Positions 27,196 through 36,787 are shown, counted from the first letter of the stretch. The stretch: 64,000 bases of DNA from Mucilaginibacter saanensis (GCF_014200575.1 NZ_JACHBZ010000022.1:8428-72427); one strand, 5' to 3'. Numbers and translations are program-made. Notes: generated from the sequence alone by a model not told the origin.

Positions 27196-27885
27196 ATGAA
27201 AACACTAAAAATATTTATACTGGCCTTATTTGCAACGGTTGCGTTTTTTTCCTGCAAAAAGGAATACACCATAGGCGGCGATCTGTTTAAAGCGCAGGTG
27301 AATATGACCACCTATGATTATCTGAAAACCAACCATGCATTTGATACCCTAGTGATGATGATTGATAAAATGCAATTAAAGAACGAGGTGAATAGCTCCG
27401 GAACTTTCTTTGCTGTAACCAATTACTCCATACACAGTTATGTGGCACTAAAAAAAGAGCAGTTAGGCATTATCAGAAATGATGAGAACCTTACTTTCAC
27501 CTTTGACTCGCTCGACTTTAATTCGCTTAAGGACTCCCTGCGGGCCTATATGTTCAAGGATAAGATCACCAGGGATAATTTATCGCAAAAAGGCATATAT
27601 CCCAAAGCTCAGGATGGTGAATACCGGCTGGTTCAGCTCAGGCCCACAACAGATTATACCAACAATATTTTCACCACCAACCCGCAGTATATATACTTTA
27701 CCAAAGTAATACCCAAAGTACCCGGCGGACCGGTACCGGTTGATATTGACGCAGTACAGCTGGTTGATCCAAGGCAATTGCTGTCAACCCTGTGCCAAAC
27801 AACGGGTATAATTACCACAACGGGGGTGTTACATGTATTAAGTAACAGCCACACGTTCACTTACTTTGGCGATGTGAATAATTAA
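27196..27885 (+). CDS. Fasciclin-like lipoprotein of the polysaccharide locus
   Basis: A 229-residue predicted lipoprotein (Cys20 in VAFFSCKK). The stretch TYDYLKTNHAFDTLVMMIDK (about 37-56), then GTFFAVTNYSIHSYV and a late GVLHVLSNSHTF, resembles the fasciclin FAS1 fold, in which a short TFF(A/V)P-like strand and a final INGVIHVID-like strand are landmarks. It is placed directly after susD, where Bacteroidota loci often carry surface glycan-binding proteins of varied fold. I infer an accessory surface-binding role; no catalytic motif is seen. The FAS1 match is by eye. Confidence 0.65.
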   Translation: MKTLKIFILALFATVAFFSCKKEYTIGGDLFKAQVNMTTYDYLKTNHAFDTLVMMIDKMQLKNEVNSSGTFFAVTNYSIHSYVALKKEQLGIIRNDENLTFTFDSLDFNSLKDSLRAYMFKDKITRDNLSQKGIYPKAQDGEYRLVQLRPTTDYTNNIFTTNPQYIYFTKVIPKVPGGPVPVDIDAVQLVDPRQLLSTLCQTTGIITTTGVLHVLSNSHTFTYFGDVNN

Positions 27886-27910
27886 TAAACTTTTTTAGAT
27901 AGCTAAGAAA

Positions 27911-28879
27911 ATGAAAAGAAAATATAAAGTACTCTTTGCTGCTTTAATAGCAACAAGCGTTATAGGTTGTGTTAAAGCCCCGCATGGTTTTTTAAGCAGC
28001 CAGATCAGGTATCGTGATAACCCCATTCAGGTACAAAGGGGTATCGTATATCAATCTATAGCGGTTGATAATGATGGTTCAAGCGCGCCTGTAACTTACC
28101 AGCTGCTTGATATACGCGATGCCATAACCCACAAACATGCCGATTCAATTTACAAAAACAGGGACAGGTATGTATATACATCGGAGTTTGATCCGGATGT
28201 TGATACCACGGTAGCGTTATTGAACAGTATCCGTAAAAATGTAAACCTGCCAAGTTTTGACTTTAATTCACATACCGGTGCGTTTACTTTTTACAATACT
28301 ACCGCCAATGTACCTTTAGGAGCGTATGAGTTTGATATCAGTGCTTCTAACGAGAACGGTACAAAAACTTTTAAGAATATCGGAAACCTTAACTTTTTTG
28401 ATGGGGATGTTGCAGAAATTGACGCAGGGGGTGGTGCATGGTTTCAGGATGGCTCAACAGCCAGCGGTGATATTGGCGAACCCAAGGTTACCATCACTAA
28501 ATTGGCAACCAAAGGCACGCTGGCTATTTTAAAAATAGTTGACGAAAATGGTGTAGCATTTAATCCTAAAAATGGAGAGTACATTAAACGCGGCGACAGA
28601 AGCAGCTTTGAAACTTTTGCTAAATTTCATCCGTTGGTAGCTTCAGATACTTCGTTAACCTGTAATTTTGAGGTTACTCCGTTCCCGGTTAAAGGGGCGG
28701 CGCAGGGCTTTACCATTTATTATCGTATCCCAAGCCAGTTTGTTAGGATAGATCCCGGTTTTACCCCAACTCCCGATAAAATTTACAGTGCAAACCCAAG
28801 GTTTACCTTCAGGTTGTTTCAGGAAGGTGTTTACCTTATCACAGTTAAACTTCAGCACGTTACCAGAAATCTTAACTAA
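27911..28879 (+). CDS. DUF5007-like surface lipoprotein
   Basis: A 322-residue predicted lipoprotein (Cys20 in SVIGCVKAP). The mature N-terminus reads HGFLSSQIRYRDNPIQVQRG, resembling DUF5007 proteins that sit after SusCD and fasciclin-like genes in Sphingobacteriaceae. The body is beta-rich (GAYEFDISASNENGTKTFKN near 140), suggesting immunoglobulin-like sandwiches. It is the last gene before a hairpin terminator. Function unknown; position suggests a surface glycan-binding protein of the SusE/SusF kind. DUF assignment is from memory and should be treated as likely rather than certain. Confidence 0.6.
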   Translation: MKRKYKVLFAALIATSVIGCVKAPHGFLSSQIRYRDNPIQVQRGIVYQSIAVDNDGSSAPVTYQLLDIRDAITHKHADSIYKNRDRYVYTSEFDPDVDTTVALLNSIRKNVNLPSFDFNSHTGAFTFYNTTANVPLGAYEFDISASNENGTKTFKNIGNLNFFDGDVAEIDAGGGAWFQDGSTASGDIGEPKVTITKLATKGTLAILKIVDENGVAFNPKNGEYIKRGDRSSFETFAKFHPLVASDTSLTCNFEVTPFPVKGAAQGFTIYYRIPSQFVRIDPGFTPTPDKIYSANPRFTFRLFQEGVYLITVKLQHVTRNLN

Positions 28880-28884
28880 AATAA

Positions 28885-28925
28885 TATGATCCGGTACAGT
28901 ACAACCAGGCTGTACCCGGATCATA
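28885..28925 (+). terminator. Strong hairpin after the susC-DUF5007 run
   Basis: Left arm TATGATCCGGTACAG (28885-28899) pairs with CTGTACCCGGATCATA (28910-28925) with one bulged base and a 10-nt loop. No T-run follows, so it may act as a processing or stabilising stem rather than a classical terminator. It sits between the binding-protein genes and the peptidase-fucosidase genes. Confidence 0.6.
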
Positions 28926-28991
28926 TAACATGCTTAATCATTTTAGCATTACTTATCGCATAACCCATATATTTAACAACTATTTATTCAA

Positions 28992-29666
28992 ATGAAAAAA
29001 GTATTAATTTTAAGCGTATTATTTGCTGCTGCTTTCGCAAAAAACAGTAATGCGCAATCGTCGTCAGAGGTTTTTAGTAAAAAAGGTTATAAACTAACCT
29101 TTGAAAACCAGGATACCTCCTTTAGTAAGGATTTGAAAGCTAAACTGGTACAAACTTTTTTTGAAGTATACGCCAAACTGTCAAAAGAATACAATAAAAA
29201 AACAACTAAAAATGTAACCTTTGTTATTGATACGGCTTATGATGGTGTGGCCGCAACAGCCGATGCCCGGGTGGTTTTCAGTTCAAAATACATGACCAAA
29301 CACCCTAAAGATATTGATGTGGTTACGCACGAAGTGATGCACATTGTACAGGATTATGGTAACAGTAACGGACCGGGTTGGTTAACCGAAGGTATTGCCG
29401 ACTATGCGCGTTCAAAATTTGGAGTTGATAATGCAGGTGCCAAATGGACACTGCCAGCTTTTAAAGCTACCCAGAGCTATGAAAACAGCTACCGCATAAC
29501 AGCCCGTTTTTTAACCTGGATTGAAAAAAGTGTTAAACCTGGAATTGTAAAAGATCTGGATGCACAGTTACGTGACCATTCGTTTACTGATGACAGCTGG
29601 AAAAAAGAAACCGGGAAAACATTGGATGAACTTTGGGCAGCCTATGCAGCTAACCCAACTATTTAA
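28992..29666 (+). CDS. BSP-family (basic secretory protein) zinc metallopeptidase
   Basis: A 224-residue exported protein (signal peptide about 1-22, ending NSNAQ). The zinc motif HEVMH at 113-117 and the downstream WLTEGIADYARSKFG (about 132-146), supplying a third ligand or catalytic support, match the plant and bacterial basic secretory protein peptidase family. In a locus full of N-glycan-directed glycosidases, a peptidase would make sense for glycoproteins or glycopeptides: protein removal and glycan trimming could work together. Its stop is 26 bp before the fucosidase start. Substrate is inference. Confidence 0.8.
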   Translation: MKKVLILSVLFAAAFAKNSNAQSSSEVFSKKGYKLTFENQDTSFSKDLKAKLVQTFFEVYAKLSKEYNKKTTKNVTFVIDTAYDGVAATADARVVFSSKYMTKHPKDIDVVTHEVMHIVQDYGNSNGPGWLTEGIADYARSKFGVDNAGAKWTLPAFKATQSYENSYRITARFLTWIEKSVKPGIVKDLDAQLRDHSFTDDSWKKETGKTLDELWAAYAANPTI

Positions 29667-29691
29667 GTGTAACCAATTCTATAAATATATT

Positions 29692-31098
29692 ATGAAATTT
29701 AACAGTGGTATAAAAATAATCTGGATGGCTTTACTTTGCAGCTTTCCGTTTATATCAAATGCACAAAGTAATAAGCCGGTAAAAGACCTTGCCCAACTAC
29801 AGCAAGATTTTGTTGACCTGCGCTTTGGTATGTTCATCCATTTTAATATACCTACCTATATGGATCAGGACTGGGCCGATCCGGAGGCATCGCCATCCAT
29901 TTTTAATCCAACCAAACTTAATTGTGATCAGTGGGCAAAGGCAGCAAAATCTGCGCACATGACCTATGGCTGTATCACCACCAAGCACCACAGTGGTTTT
30001 TGTATATGGGATACCAAAACCACCGATTATAATGTGATGAACAGTCCGTTAAAAAGAGATGTGGTTAAGGAGTATGCTAACGCTTTCAGAGCAAACGGTT
30101 TAAAAGTATTTCTATACTACTCTATATTAGACACCCATCATAAATTAAGGCCCAATGCCATAACACGTAAGCATATCGACATGATCAAGGCTCAAATTAC
30201 CGAGCTGCTGAGCAACTATGGCGAAATTGGTGCACTGATTATTGATGGCTGGGATGCACCATGGTCAAGAATTTCTTATGACGATGTGCCGTTTGAGGAA
30301 ATTTACCGGTTAGTAAAATCAATACAACCCAACTGTTTGGTAATGGATTTAAACGGAGCCAAATACCCTGCCGAAGCGTTGTATTACACAGATATTAAAA
30401 CCTATGAACAAGGCGCAGGGCAGCATATATCAAAAGAAAATAACCGCATGCCGGCACTTTCATGCTATCCTTTACAATCAAATTGGTTCTGGAAATTAAA
30501 AAACCCTACCGAAGCTGTTAAAGATCCGGTAAAACTGGTGAACGAGGATATTATTCCGTTTAACAATGTTGATTGTAATTTTATTTTAAATGTGGCCCCC
30601 AACCGTGATGGCCTCATTGATGATAATGCTTTGACTGCACTAAAAAAAATAGGCGAACTGTGGAAAAATGAAGGCCCTGTAGCTAAATTATCTAAAACGG
30701 ATGCGCCTATCATATCGCCTAATATTGCTAAACATCAGTTTTCAAATTCAAGCTGGAGCGATGACTCAAACATCATGGATTTTGCCAATGATGACGACTT
30801 TACTTCGTCATGGATCTCCAACCCAACGGTAAAAAAGCCATGGTATGAGATCACTTTTGATAAAGACAAGGACTTTAATATGATCACCGTTGCAGAAGAA
30901 AAAGCAAATATTACCAATTTACACCTGGAGTATTGCGATAACGGTACCTGGAAGCCTTTGTTTTCAGGCGAGAATAAAAACAGGATCAAGATTTTTCGTT
31001 TTGACCGTGTTTGGGGCAGCAAAGTACGTGTATGGATTGATGCATCAGACCATCAGGCTTCAATTGCCGAGGTTGGTGTTTACAACGAAAGAAGATGA
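29692..31098 (+). CDS. GH29 alpha-L-fucosidase
   Basis: A 468-residue exported glycosidase. The ATG at 29692 gives a signal peptide (about 1-24, ending PFISNAQ) right after the peptidase gene; upstream in-frame starts lie inside that gene. GH29 landmarks are RFGMFIHFNIPTY near 44, the substrate-binding TTKHHSGFCIWDT near 96-108 and the nucleophile Asp185 in LIIDGWDAPW. The last 130 residues (SWSDDSNIMDFANDDD, MITVAEEKANI) look like a discoidin/F5-8-type sugar-binding domain. It would remove alpha-L-fucose, for example core or antennary fucose of N-glycans. Confidence 0.9.
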   Translation: MKFNSGIKIIWMALLCSFPFISNAQSNKPVKDLAQLQQDFVDLRFGMFIHFNIPTYMDQDWADPEASPSIFNPTKLNCDQWAKAAKSAHMTYGCITTKHHSGFCIWDTKTTDYNVMNSPLKRDVVKEYANAFRANGLKVFLYYSILDTHHKLRPNAITRKHIDMIKAQITELLSNYGEIGALIIDGWDAPWSRISYDDVPFEEIYRLVKSIQPNCLVMDLNGAKYPAEALYYTDIKTYEQGAGQHISKENNRMPALSCYPLQSNWFWKLKNPTEAVKDPVKLVNEDIIPFNNVDCNFILNVAPNRDGLIDDNALTALKKIGELWKNEGPVAKLSKTDAPIISPNIAKHQFSNSSWSDDSNIMDFANDDDFTSSWISNPTVKKPWYEITFDKDKDFNMITVAEEKANITNLHLEYCDNGTWKPLFSGENKNRIKIFRFDRVWGSKVRVWIDASDHQASIAEVGVYNERR

Positions 31099-31137
31099 TA
31101 AACCGTCAGGAATTAACCGCCTGATATTGTTAATATA

Positions 31138-31180
31138 TAAAGCCATTAGGGGCTGCTTTGTTGGCTTCCTGATGGTTTTA
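31138..31180 (+). terminator. Hairpin after the fucosidase gene
   Basis: TAAAGCCATTAGG (31138-31150) pairs with CCTGATGGTTTTA (31168-31180) over 13 positions with two G-U pairs; the loop is 17 nt. The stem ends in an A-T-rich tract, giving a plausible terminator. The GH92 remnant begins 13 bp after it. Confidence 0.5.
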
Positions 31181-31193
31181 TATCTCTATTTAA

Positions 31194-31352
31194 ACGCTTA
31201 ATTTTAATGGTAAAACGTATAACCAAAATTGGTTTAGTCACCAGGCCTTGATGCAGGGGGCGATGATCAATATAGGTATGGGGGCAACACCTAATAGACA
31301 CCGTGGTACCCATGATAACGATTTTTCATTTTCCCTATCCGGGGAAAACTAA
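31194..31352 (+). pseudogene. C-terminal remnant of a second GH92 alpha-mannosidase gene
   Basis: The frame from 31194 to the TAA at 31350-31352 encodes 52 residues: LNFNGKTYNQNWFSHQALMQ, then GAMINIGMGATPN and a final FSFSLSGEN. This is the standard GH92 C-terminus; the intact GH92 downstream ends with the alignable LNGKTLDGLFISHADIMNGG followed by EITFYM. There is no start codon at the left end, and an in-frame stop lies at 31191-31193, inside or next to the fucosidase terminator. So the 5' part of the gene (about 700 codons) has been deleted. The remnant ends 10 bp before the intact GH92 start, which suggests two tandem GH92 genes once stood here. Confidence 0.7.
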
Positions 31353-31361
31353 CTATATAAT

Positions 31362-33653
31362 ATGAAACAACTACTCACTGCCTTTTTAGTTTGTGCCACC
31401 ATTGGAGCCAATGCGCAAACACGCCCAGCAGAAAATCTCGTACAATACGTAAACCCAATCATTGGCACCGAGCGCATGGGGCATACTTATCCGGGTGCCA
31501 CGGTACCGTTTGGTATGGTGCAGCTAAGCCCGGAAACCGATACCGTAGGTTATGAGCTTAACGGGAAATATAATCCTGATGTATATAAATATTGTGCCGG
31601 TTACCAGTACGAAGACAAAACCATAGTTGGTTTTAGTCATACCCATTTTAGCGGTACGGGCCACTCTGACCTGGGCGACTTTTTGATTATGCCAACTGTG
31701 GGGGCCCTAAAGCTTAATCCGGGTACGGCGGATAAACCGGGCAGCGGTTACAGATCAGCTTTTTCGCACCAGAACGAGGTAACGGAGGCTAATTACTACA
31801 AAGTAAAGCTTGACGAAAGCAATATTATTGCCGAAATGACCACCAGTACACGGGTCGGTTTTCACCAGTACACTTTCCCCAAGTCTGATCAGTCGCATAT
31901 TATACTTGACCTCATGGCGGGCATTTATAACTATCCTGATAAAAATGTTTGGACTTATTTAAAGGTATTAAATGATTCAACAGTAGTTGGCTATCGCCAA
32001 ACCAGCGGTTGGGCACGTACCCGTACACTTTACTTTGCCATGAGTTTCTCTAAGCCATTTTATCAGCATGGCTACAAAAACTTCAGCAAGCGCGAGGTGT
32101 ACGGCGGTTTCTGGGGTAAGTTCAATCAAACCAAAAACTTCCCCGAAATAGCCGGCAGGCAAATCAGAAGCTATTTTGATTTTAAAACCGAAGAGGGCGA
32201 AAAGATAAAGATCAAATTTGCCCTGTCGCCGGTAAGTATGGATGGTGCATTAAACAATATGCGTACTGAAATACCGGGTTGGGATTTTGACAAGGTAAAG
32301 AACGATGGCCAACAGCAATGGGAAAACGAACTGCACAAAATTGTGATTCAAGGCAGCAAGGAAACAAAAGAGAATTTTTATACCTCTATGTACCATGCCA
32401 TGATCAACCCTACTATTTACATGGATGCCGACGGGCAATACCAGGGGCTTGATAAAAATATTCACAAGGCCGATGGGTTTACCAACTACACCACGTTTTC
32501 TATGTGGGATACTTACCGTGCCCTACACCCGCTATTTAATATCATTGATCCGAAAAGAAATGCGGACATGATACAGTCCATGCTGGCTCATTTTGATCAA
32601 AGTCCTGAAAAAATGCTGCCAATATGGTCAAACTCAGCTAATGAAAACTGGTGTATGAGCGGCTATCATAGCGTAACCGTACTGGCTGACGCGGTAGTGA
32701 AGGGTAATGCCCCCTTTGATGCCAACAAAGCGCTTGATGCCTGTATTACCACAGCCCGTCACCGCGATTACGAGGGTATTGGCTCTTATATAGATATGGG
32801 TTATATCCCTGATGAAAAAAGTGGTGTATCTGTATCTTCAACACTTGAATATGCTTTTGACGATTGGGCTATAGCGCAGATGGCAAAAAAACTGAACCGT
32901 AATGATATTTACGAAGAGTTTATTAAACGTTCGCAGAATTATAAAAACGTTTATGATCCGGGTGCTGGCTTTATGCGACCTAAACTTGCTAATGGGCAGT
33001 TCCGTAAAGGTTTTGACCCTTTAACTACCATTAACGAGGGATTTATTGAGGGCAACGCCTGGAATTATACCCTGTTTGCACCACAGGATCCGGTTGGGCT
33101 TATTAAACTGATGGGTGGTAACAAACGCTTTATAGGCTACCTTGATTCGTTATTTACGATGAACCTGCCCGATAAATATTTTGCCGAAACGGAGGATATT
33201 ACACGCGATGGCATCATCGGTAACTATGTGCATGGTAACGAACCATCGCACCACGTAGCTTACTTATATAACTGGACAGATAAGCCCTGGAAAACTCAGG
33301 AACGTATCCGGATGATATTGCCGCGTATGTACAAACCAACACCTGATGGTTTGGGTGGTAATGATGATACCGGCCAAATGAGCGCCTGGTATATTTTTAG
33401 CTCCTTAGGGTTTTATCCGGTTGCTCCGGGTTCTGACCAATATTCAACCGGCAGCCCAGCTGTAAGCGGTGCTGTGATTAATCTGGATAATGGTAAAACT
33501 TTTACTATTAATGTTAAAAATCAAAGTGCCAAAAACGTGTATGTACAAAAAATGGTGCTGAATGGTAAAACACTTGATGGTTTATTTATTAGCCATGCCG
33601 ATATCATGAATGGCGGCGAGATCACTTTTTACATGAGCTCAAAACATAAATAA
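31362..33653 (+). CDS. GH92 exo-alpha-mannosidase
   Basis: A 763-residue exported enzyme (signal peptide about 1-19). It shows the GH92 opening YVNPIIGTERMGHTYPGATV (29-48), then PFGMVQLSPETDT, FSHTHFSGTGHSDLGDF near 96-112, and in the barrel TFSMWDTYRALHPLFNI near 380 and EGNAWNYTLFAPQD near 560, which carry the calcium and catalytic acid residues of the family. Calcium-dependent, inverting removal of alpha-mannose, most often alpha-1,2 or 1,3, is the known role. Together with GH38, GH29 and GH20 it points to N-glycan breakdown. It is the last gene of the rightward locus. Confidence 0.94.
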   Translation: MKQLLTAFLVCATIGANAQTRPAENLVQYVNPIIGTERMGHTYPGATVPFGMVQLSPETDTVGYELNGKYNPDVYKYCAGYQYEDKTIVGFSHTHFSGTGHSDLGDFLIMPTVGALKLNPGTADKPGSGYRSAFSHQNEVTEANYYKVKLDESNIIAEMTTSTRVGFHQYTFPKSDQSHIILDLMAGIYNYPDKNVWTYLKVLNDSTVVGYRQTSGWARTRTLYFAMSFSKPFYQHGYKNFSKREVYGGFWGKFNQTKNFPEIAGRQIRSYFDFKTEEGEKIKIKFALSPVSMDGALNNMRTEIPGWDFDKVKNDGQQQWENELHKIVIQGSKETKENFYTSMYHAMINPTIYMDADGQYQGLDKNIHKADGFTNYTTFSMWDTYRALHPLFNIIDPKRNADMIQSMLAHFDQSPEKMLPIWSNSANENWCMSGYHSVTVLADAVVKGNAPFDANKALDACITTARHRDYEGIGSYIDMGYIPDEKSGVSVSSTLEYAFDDWAIAQMAKKLNRNDIYEEFIKRSQNYKNVYDPGAGFMRPKLANGQFRKGFDPLTTINEGFIEGNAWNYTLFAPQDPVGLIKLMGGNKRFIGYLDSLFTMNLPDKYFAETEDITRDGIIGNYVHGNEPSHHVAYLYNWTDKPWKTQERIRMILPRMYKPTPDGLGGNDDTGQMSAWYIFSSLGFYPVAPGSDQYSTGSPAVSGAVINLDNGKTFTINVKNQSAKNVYVQKMVLNGKTLDGLFISHADIMNGGEITFYMSSKHK

Positions 33654-33700
33654 CACGGTTAATGAGTTTTTGATCAGGCTGATTTAGTCGGAATTATATT

Positions 33701-33749
33701 TACCAACAAGAACGCCACAAACTGTCAGTTTGTGGCGTTCTTGTTGGTA
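33701..33749. terminator. Long perfect hairpin between GH92 and GH38 genes
   Basis: A 24-nt arm (33701-33724, starting TACCAACAAGAACGCC) is followed by one base and its complete reverse complement (33726-33749). A perfect stem of about 22 bp with a tiny loop between convergent genes can terminate both strands. It is far longer than most intrinsic terminators and could also be a mobile repeat unit. Confidence 0.65.
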
Positions 33750-33769
33750 TATGCTCTATGCTCCCGCGA

Positions 33770-33880
33770 GTTTAGCGTAGCGTAACTGGTGGGTATTATT
33801 CGGCAAGCCTCCGGCTTATGCTTCAGTTGAAAGCTGTACCCATGTTTACCACGAGCCACAGGCTCGCGGTGGCGGCTGAG
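33770..33880. repeat. Cluster of short palindromes (dispersed repeat-like)
   Basis: This non-coding stretch contains GCAAGCC-tcc-GGCTTATGC (imperfect) and CGAGCC-aca-GGCTCG (perfect), plus the flanking pair TGGTGGGT and ACCCATG. Such G+C-rich stem clusters between convergent genes resemble the dispersed intergenic repeats of Sphingobacteriaceae. Copy number elsewhere cannot be tested here. Confidence 0.4.
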
Positions 33881-33889
33881 AGAGGGGCC

Positions 33890-36787
33890 TTATTCCTCAA
33901 TTCTGATGCTCATTATTCCTTTAGCTGCAATGATAAAATGATTGTTTAATGTTTTCAATTTGTCCTCCATCAGGTTACTTTCCCAGATGTTAATGGCCGT
34001 AACATGGTTAGGGGTAAGGCTTACCGGGCCATCGGTATCACCACTGTTCACCAGTTGTAAAATTACGCCCTTACCGTCATCAGCTGGTTTTATGGCTTCA
34101 ACATATACCTGATCGCTATTAAACTTAAAGAACAGGCCCTTTTCAGGGCTATTAGCAGTGGCCGATACCATGAGGGGCTGGTGATTGTCGAGCCCGGCTT
34201 GATTAGCCTTAAAACTGTTAAAACCGCTATCATGTACCTGCATAAAATAATGGAAGGTGGCGGGACCTTCCTGGTCTGCCCTAAAGTTGGTGTGCCAAAG
34301 GTTATTCATCACCCAGGAATATATAACGGATGATTGCGGCGTAAACGACAGCCATTGTGGTGCATGGTGTAAACCGCCCAGTAAATTAGCGGTGCTGATG
34401 CTGCCTATCTCAAAAAGGGGCGCGTCAGGGCTCGACCACGTAATGCCATAAGAGCCGTTTGATATATCAACCCAGCGCTGCATGGTGTACCAATTGTGGT
34501 TGGCATAAGGCAGTTGATCGGCCTCGGCGCGTGCACTGCCCCAGGGAATACTGTAACGTACCTGTGCTTCAGGAACGTTAAATGGAAAAGCGAAATGAAC
34601 GCTCTCTTTTCGCCTGATGGCAGTTTTATCAATGATGTTGATCAGTTCTACCTTATCAATACCACTAACCAGTCTTATTTCGCGCGTTAGGCCCTTGCTG
34701 CCCGGAGCGGCCGATTTAATGAGCAAACTCACCACCAGCGGACCTTTTTCCTTGATGCTAATGTTGGCAGCCGAACTGGTAACCTGATTTTTCAACGTAT
34801 CGCCCGGCATATACAGATACTGATTAAGTCCGGCCGAATCTGCGGAAACATAGTTTTGCGTAGCAGTGGAGTTTTTGTTTAGCCGCGTAATATTACCTGT
34901 TGCGGCATTAATGCTTATAGTATAAACGCCATTGTTCAGGCTGGTTGCCGTTATTTTTGCAACGCCTCTTGCATAAGCTTTGCCTGCGTGAATGGTATAG
35001 GTGGTTTTGCCCATTTGCGGTATGGCATCGGCAACAAAAACGAGCTCGCCGGTACTCAGGCGTTGCGATGGGATCTTTTTACCTGAGGCATCTTTAACCA
35101 AGTCGCCGGCAGGGCTCAACGTTGCAGGAACATAAACCACACCGCTGCGAACCCATGACAAGGTATTGTACACATCAACGGTGTTCGCTCTTGTGTTTAC
35201 CGGTTGCAGTGCCACATTGGTTAATGAATCAACCTGTATTTTTGCGCGCAAGGCATAACCTTGTTTTACGGCCCACTCGCTTTTTACCTTGGCATCGTCA
35301 GGCTCGCCAACGCTGTTGTAAGCGCCCCAGGTGTGTTCATTGTAGAGTAGCAGGTTTTTCCAGGTATCATCAAAAGCAGCTACCGGATAACTGGCTTTAT
35401 TACGGATTGCCCAGATGGCACCGGTTTGCTTTAATTGGTCAGACGTGTTGCGGCTTAAAGCAGTTTCTTTGGCTGCTGATGAAACACCGTCTGTCCAGTA
35501 TTCGGTATAATCGCCGGCAAATGATGGTATATCATTTTTGTATTGATCTTCCAGATCGGTAAAAAACTGTTTAACCGAGGTGATGATCAGTTTAGGCGAA
35601 GCATAGTGCTCGTTCCAGGCCTTAACCGCATCAGGCAGTTCGGGATCAATAGGTGCATTATCGCTCATGGCCCATGTAAGGATAGACATGTTATAAGGAA
35701 ACGCTTTTTGCTCCAGATCGCCCAGGTATTGAAACAGGTAGGGGTTCAGGAAATTTTCGGTCGGATGACCGGTATAATAAGGCTTAGGGTTATCAAGTGT
35801 AAAAAAGTTGGGTATTTTGGTTCCTTTTAAAGCATAGCCAATAGAGTAGGGCTGGCACTGCCAGAACAATAGCTTTTGCTTACCCGATGGTGACATCCAG
35901 TAAAAAGGCTTATCCTGCCATTTAGCCAGGTTGCCAATACGGTCAGATGCATTTGGGCCTGATAAAAAATAATGAATACCGGTTTGATCGGCCTGTGCCG
36001 CCAGCCCCCATGACGCCCCAGGTACATCGCCCTGGAACATGGTATGTATCTCTATTCCCTGTTCTTTAGCCAGTTGCTGCGATTTGGCAAACATCTGCAT
36101 CAACTGCCGCGAATCGGTCATGCTGGTGTTGATATTGCCGTAGGCCCCATCCAGATTTATCCATCCTTTTTTTACCGCCTTCCAAAAGCGGGCTTTTTTT
36201 TCAGGGCTTGCCAGTTTCAGGTAATTGTCAACCACCCATATAGCCTCTGTAGTCCACTTAAAGCGGGCCTCTACAGGGTAGTTCTGTGTCTTTTCGGCCA
36301 AATCAATCGACTCGTCAATATTATCTATATGTAGTTTTAGCACCTTAGCCTGCGTGTTGGTGTAGCCAATATCAACATGCGAGTGGGGTAATACATAAAC
36401 GCTCCAATTGGTACGGGCGGGCTCTACAATACAACGGGCCACATAGGTTTGGTTACCGCTTTTTAATGTTACAGTTGCCTGTGTGGCTATTTTAACAGGC
36501 AGACCAGGCAAGGCCACTTCAAAAACCTCCAAGCCATTGGTATTGGCCGGAATGCTCATGGTATCTGTTTGGTTGTTAAAGAATATTATCATACTGCCCT
36601 GCTGGTAGCTTTTGCCGTTTTTAAACAACAGCCTTGCCATGCGCCGGCTTTCGCCGTGATATTTTAAGTAGGCCACGGTGGGTTGCAGTGTTACTGAGGT
36701 AAATACAGACTTAGCTGTTTGAGCATAAGCGGCAACGGTTAGTGTGCAAGCAAAACATAGGGTAATTAAAAAGCGAAAAGGATTCAT
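33890..36787 (-). CDS. GH38 alpha-mannosidase
   Basis: A 965-residue exported glycosidase. I prefer the ATG at 36787 because it starts a clean signal peptide (about 1-23, ending TVAAYAQ); an ATG at 36841 would add 18 residues and is also downstream of the predicted promoter. The GH38 zinc ligands are His137 and Asp139 in VLPHSHVDIGYT; the nucleophile Asp is expected in FQGDVPGASWG near 258. The middle three-helix bundle (EHYASPKLIITSVKQFF) and the long beta-rich C-terminal half (about 520-965) fit the family. It is divergent from nothing and convergent with GH92, and probably trims alpha-mannose from N-glycan cores. Confidence 0.88.
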   Translation of the reverse strand: MNPFRFLITLCFACTLTVAAYAQTAKSVFTSVTLQPTVAYLKYHGESRRMARLLFKNGKSYQQGSMIIFFNNQTDTMSIPANTNGLEVFEVALPGLPVKIATQATVTLKSGNQTYVARCIVEPARTNWSVYVLPHSHVDIGYTNTQAKVLKLHIDNIDESIDLAEKTQNYPVEARFKWTTEAIWVVDNYLKLASPEKKARFWKAVKKGWINLDGAYGNINTSMTDSRQLMQMFAKSQQLAKEQGIEIHTMFQGDVPGASWGLAAQADQTGIHYFLSGPNASDRIGNLAKWQDKPFYWMSPSGKQKLLFWQCQPYSIGYALKGTKIPNFFTLDNPKPYYTGHPTENFLNPYLFQYLGDLEQKAFPYNMSILTWAMSDNAPIDPELPDAVKAWNEHYASPKLIITSVKQFFTDLEDQYKNDIPSFAGDYTEYWTDGVSSAAKETALSRNTSDQLKQTGAIWAIRNKASYPVAAFDDTWKNLLLYNEHTWGAYNSVGEPDDAKVKSEWAVKQGYALRAKIQVDSLTNVALQPVNTRANTVDVYNTLSWVRSGVVYVPATLSPAGDLVKDASGKKIPSQRLSTGELVFVADAIPQMGKTTYTIHAGKAYARGVAKITATSLNNGVYTISINAATGNITRLNKNSTATQNYVSADSAGLNQYLYMPGDTLKNQVTSSAANISIKEKGPLVVSLLIKSAAPGSKGLTREIRLVSGIDKVELINIIDKTAIRRKESVHFAFPFNVPEAQVRYSIPWGSARAEADQLPYANHNWYTMQRWVDISNGSYGITWSSPDAPLFEIGSISTANLLGGLHHAPQWLSFTPQSSVIYSWVMNNLWHTNFRADQEGPATFHYFMQVHDSGFNSFKANQAGLDNHQPLMVSATANSPEKGLFFKFNSDQVYVEAIKPADDGKGVILQLVNSGDTDGPVSLTPNHVTAINIWESNLMEDKLKTLNNHFIIAAKGIMSIRIEE

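Noticed and set aside
31209..31224. Operator-like GGTAAAACGTATAACC before the GH92 gene
   Set aside because: It falls inside the codons for NGKTYN of the GH92 remnant, matches the palindrome core poorly on the right half, and is explained by coding sequence.
35122..35562. 146-codon plus-strand open frame
   Set aside because: Shadow of the GH38 gene; composition rich in His, Arg and Cys as expected for antisense reading.
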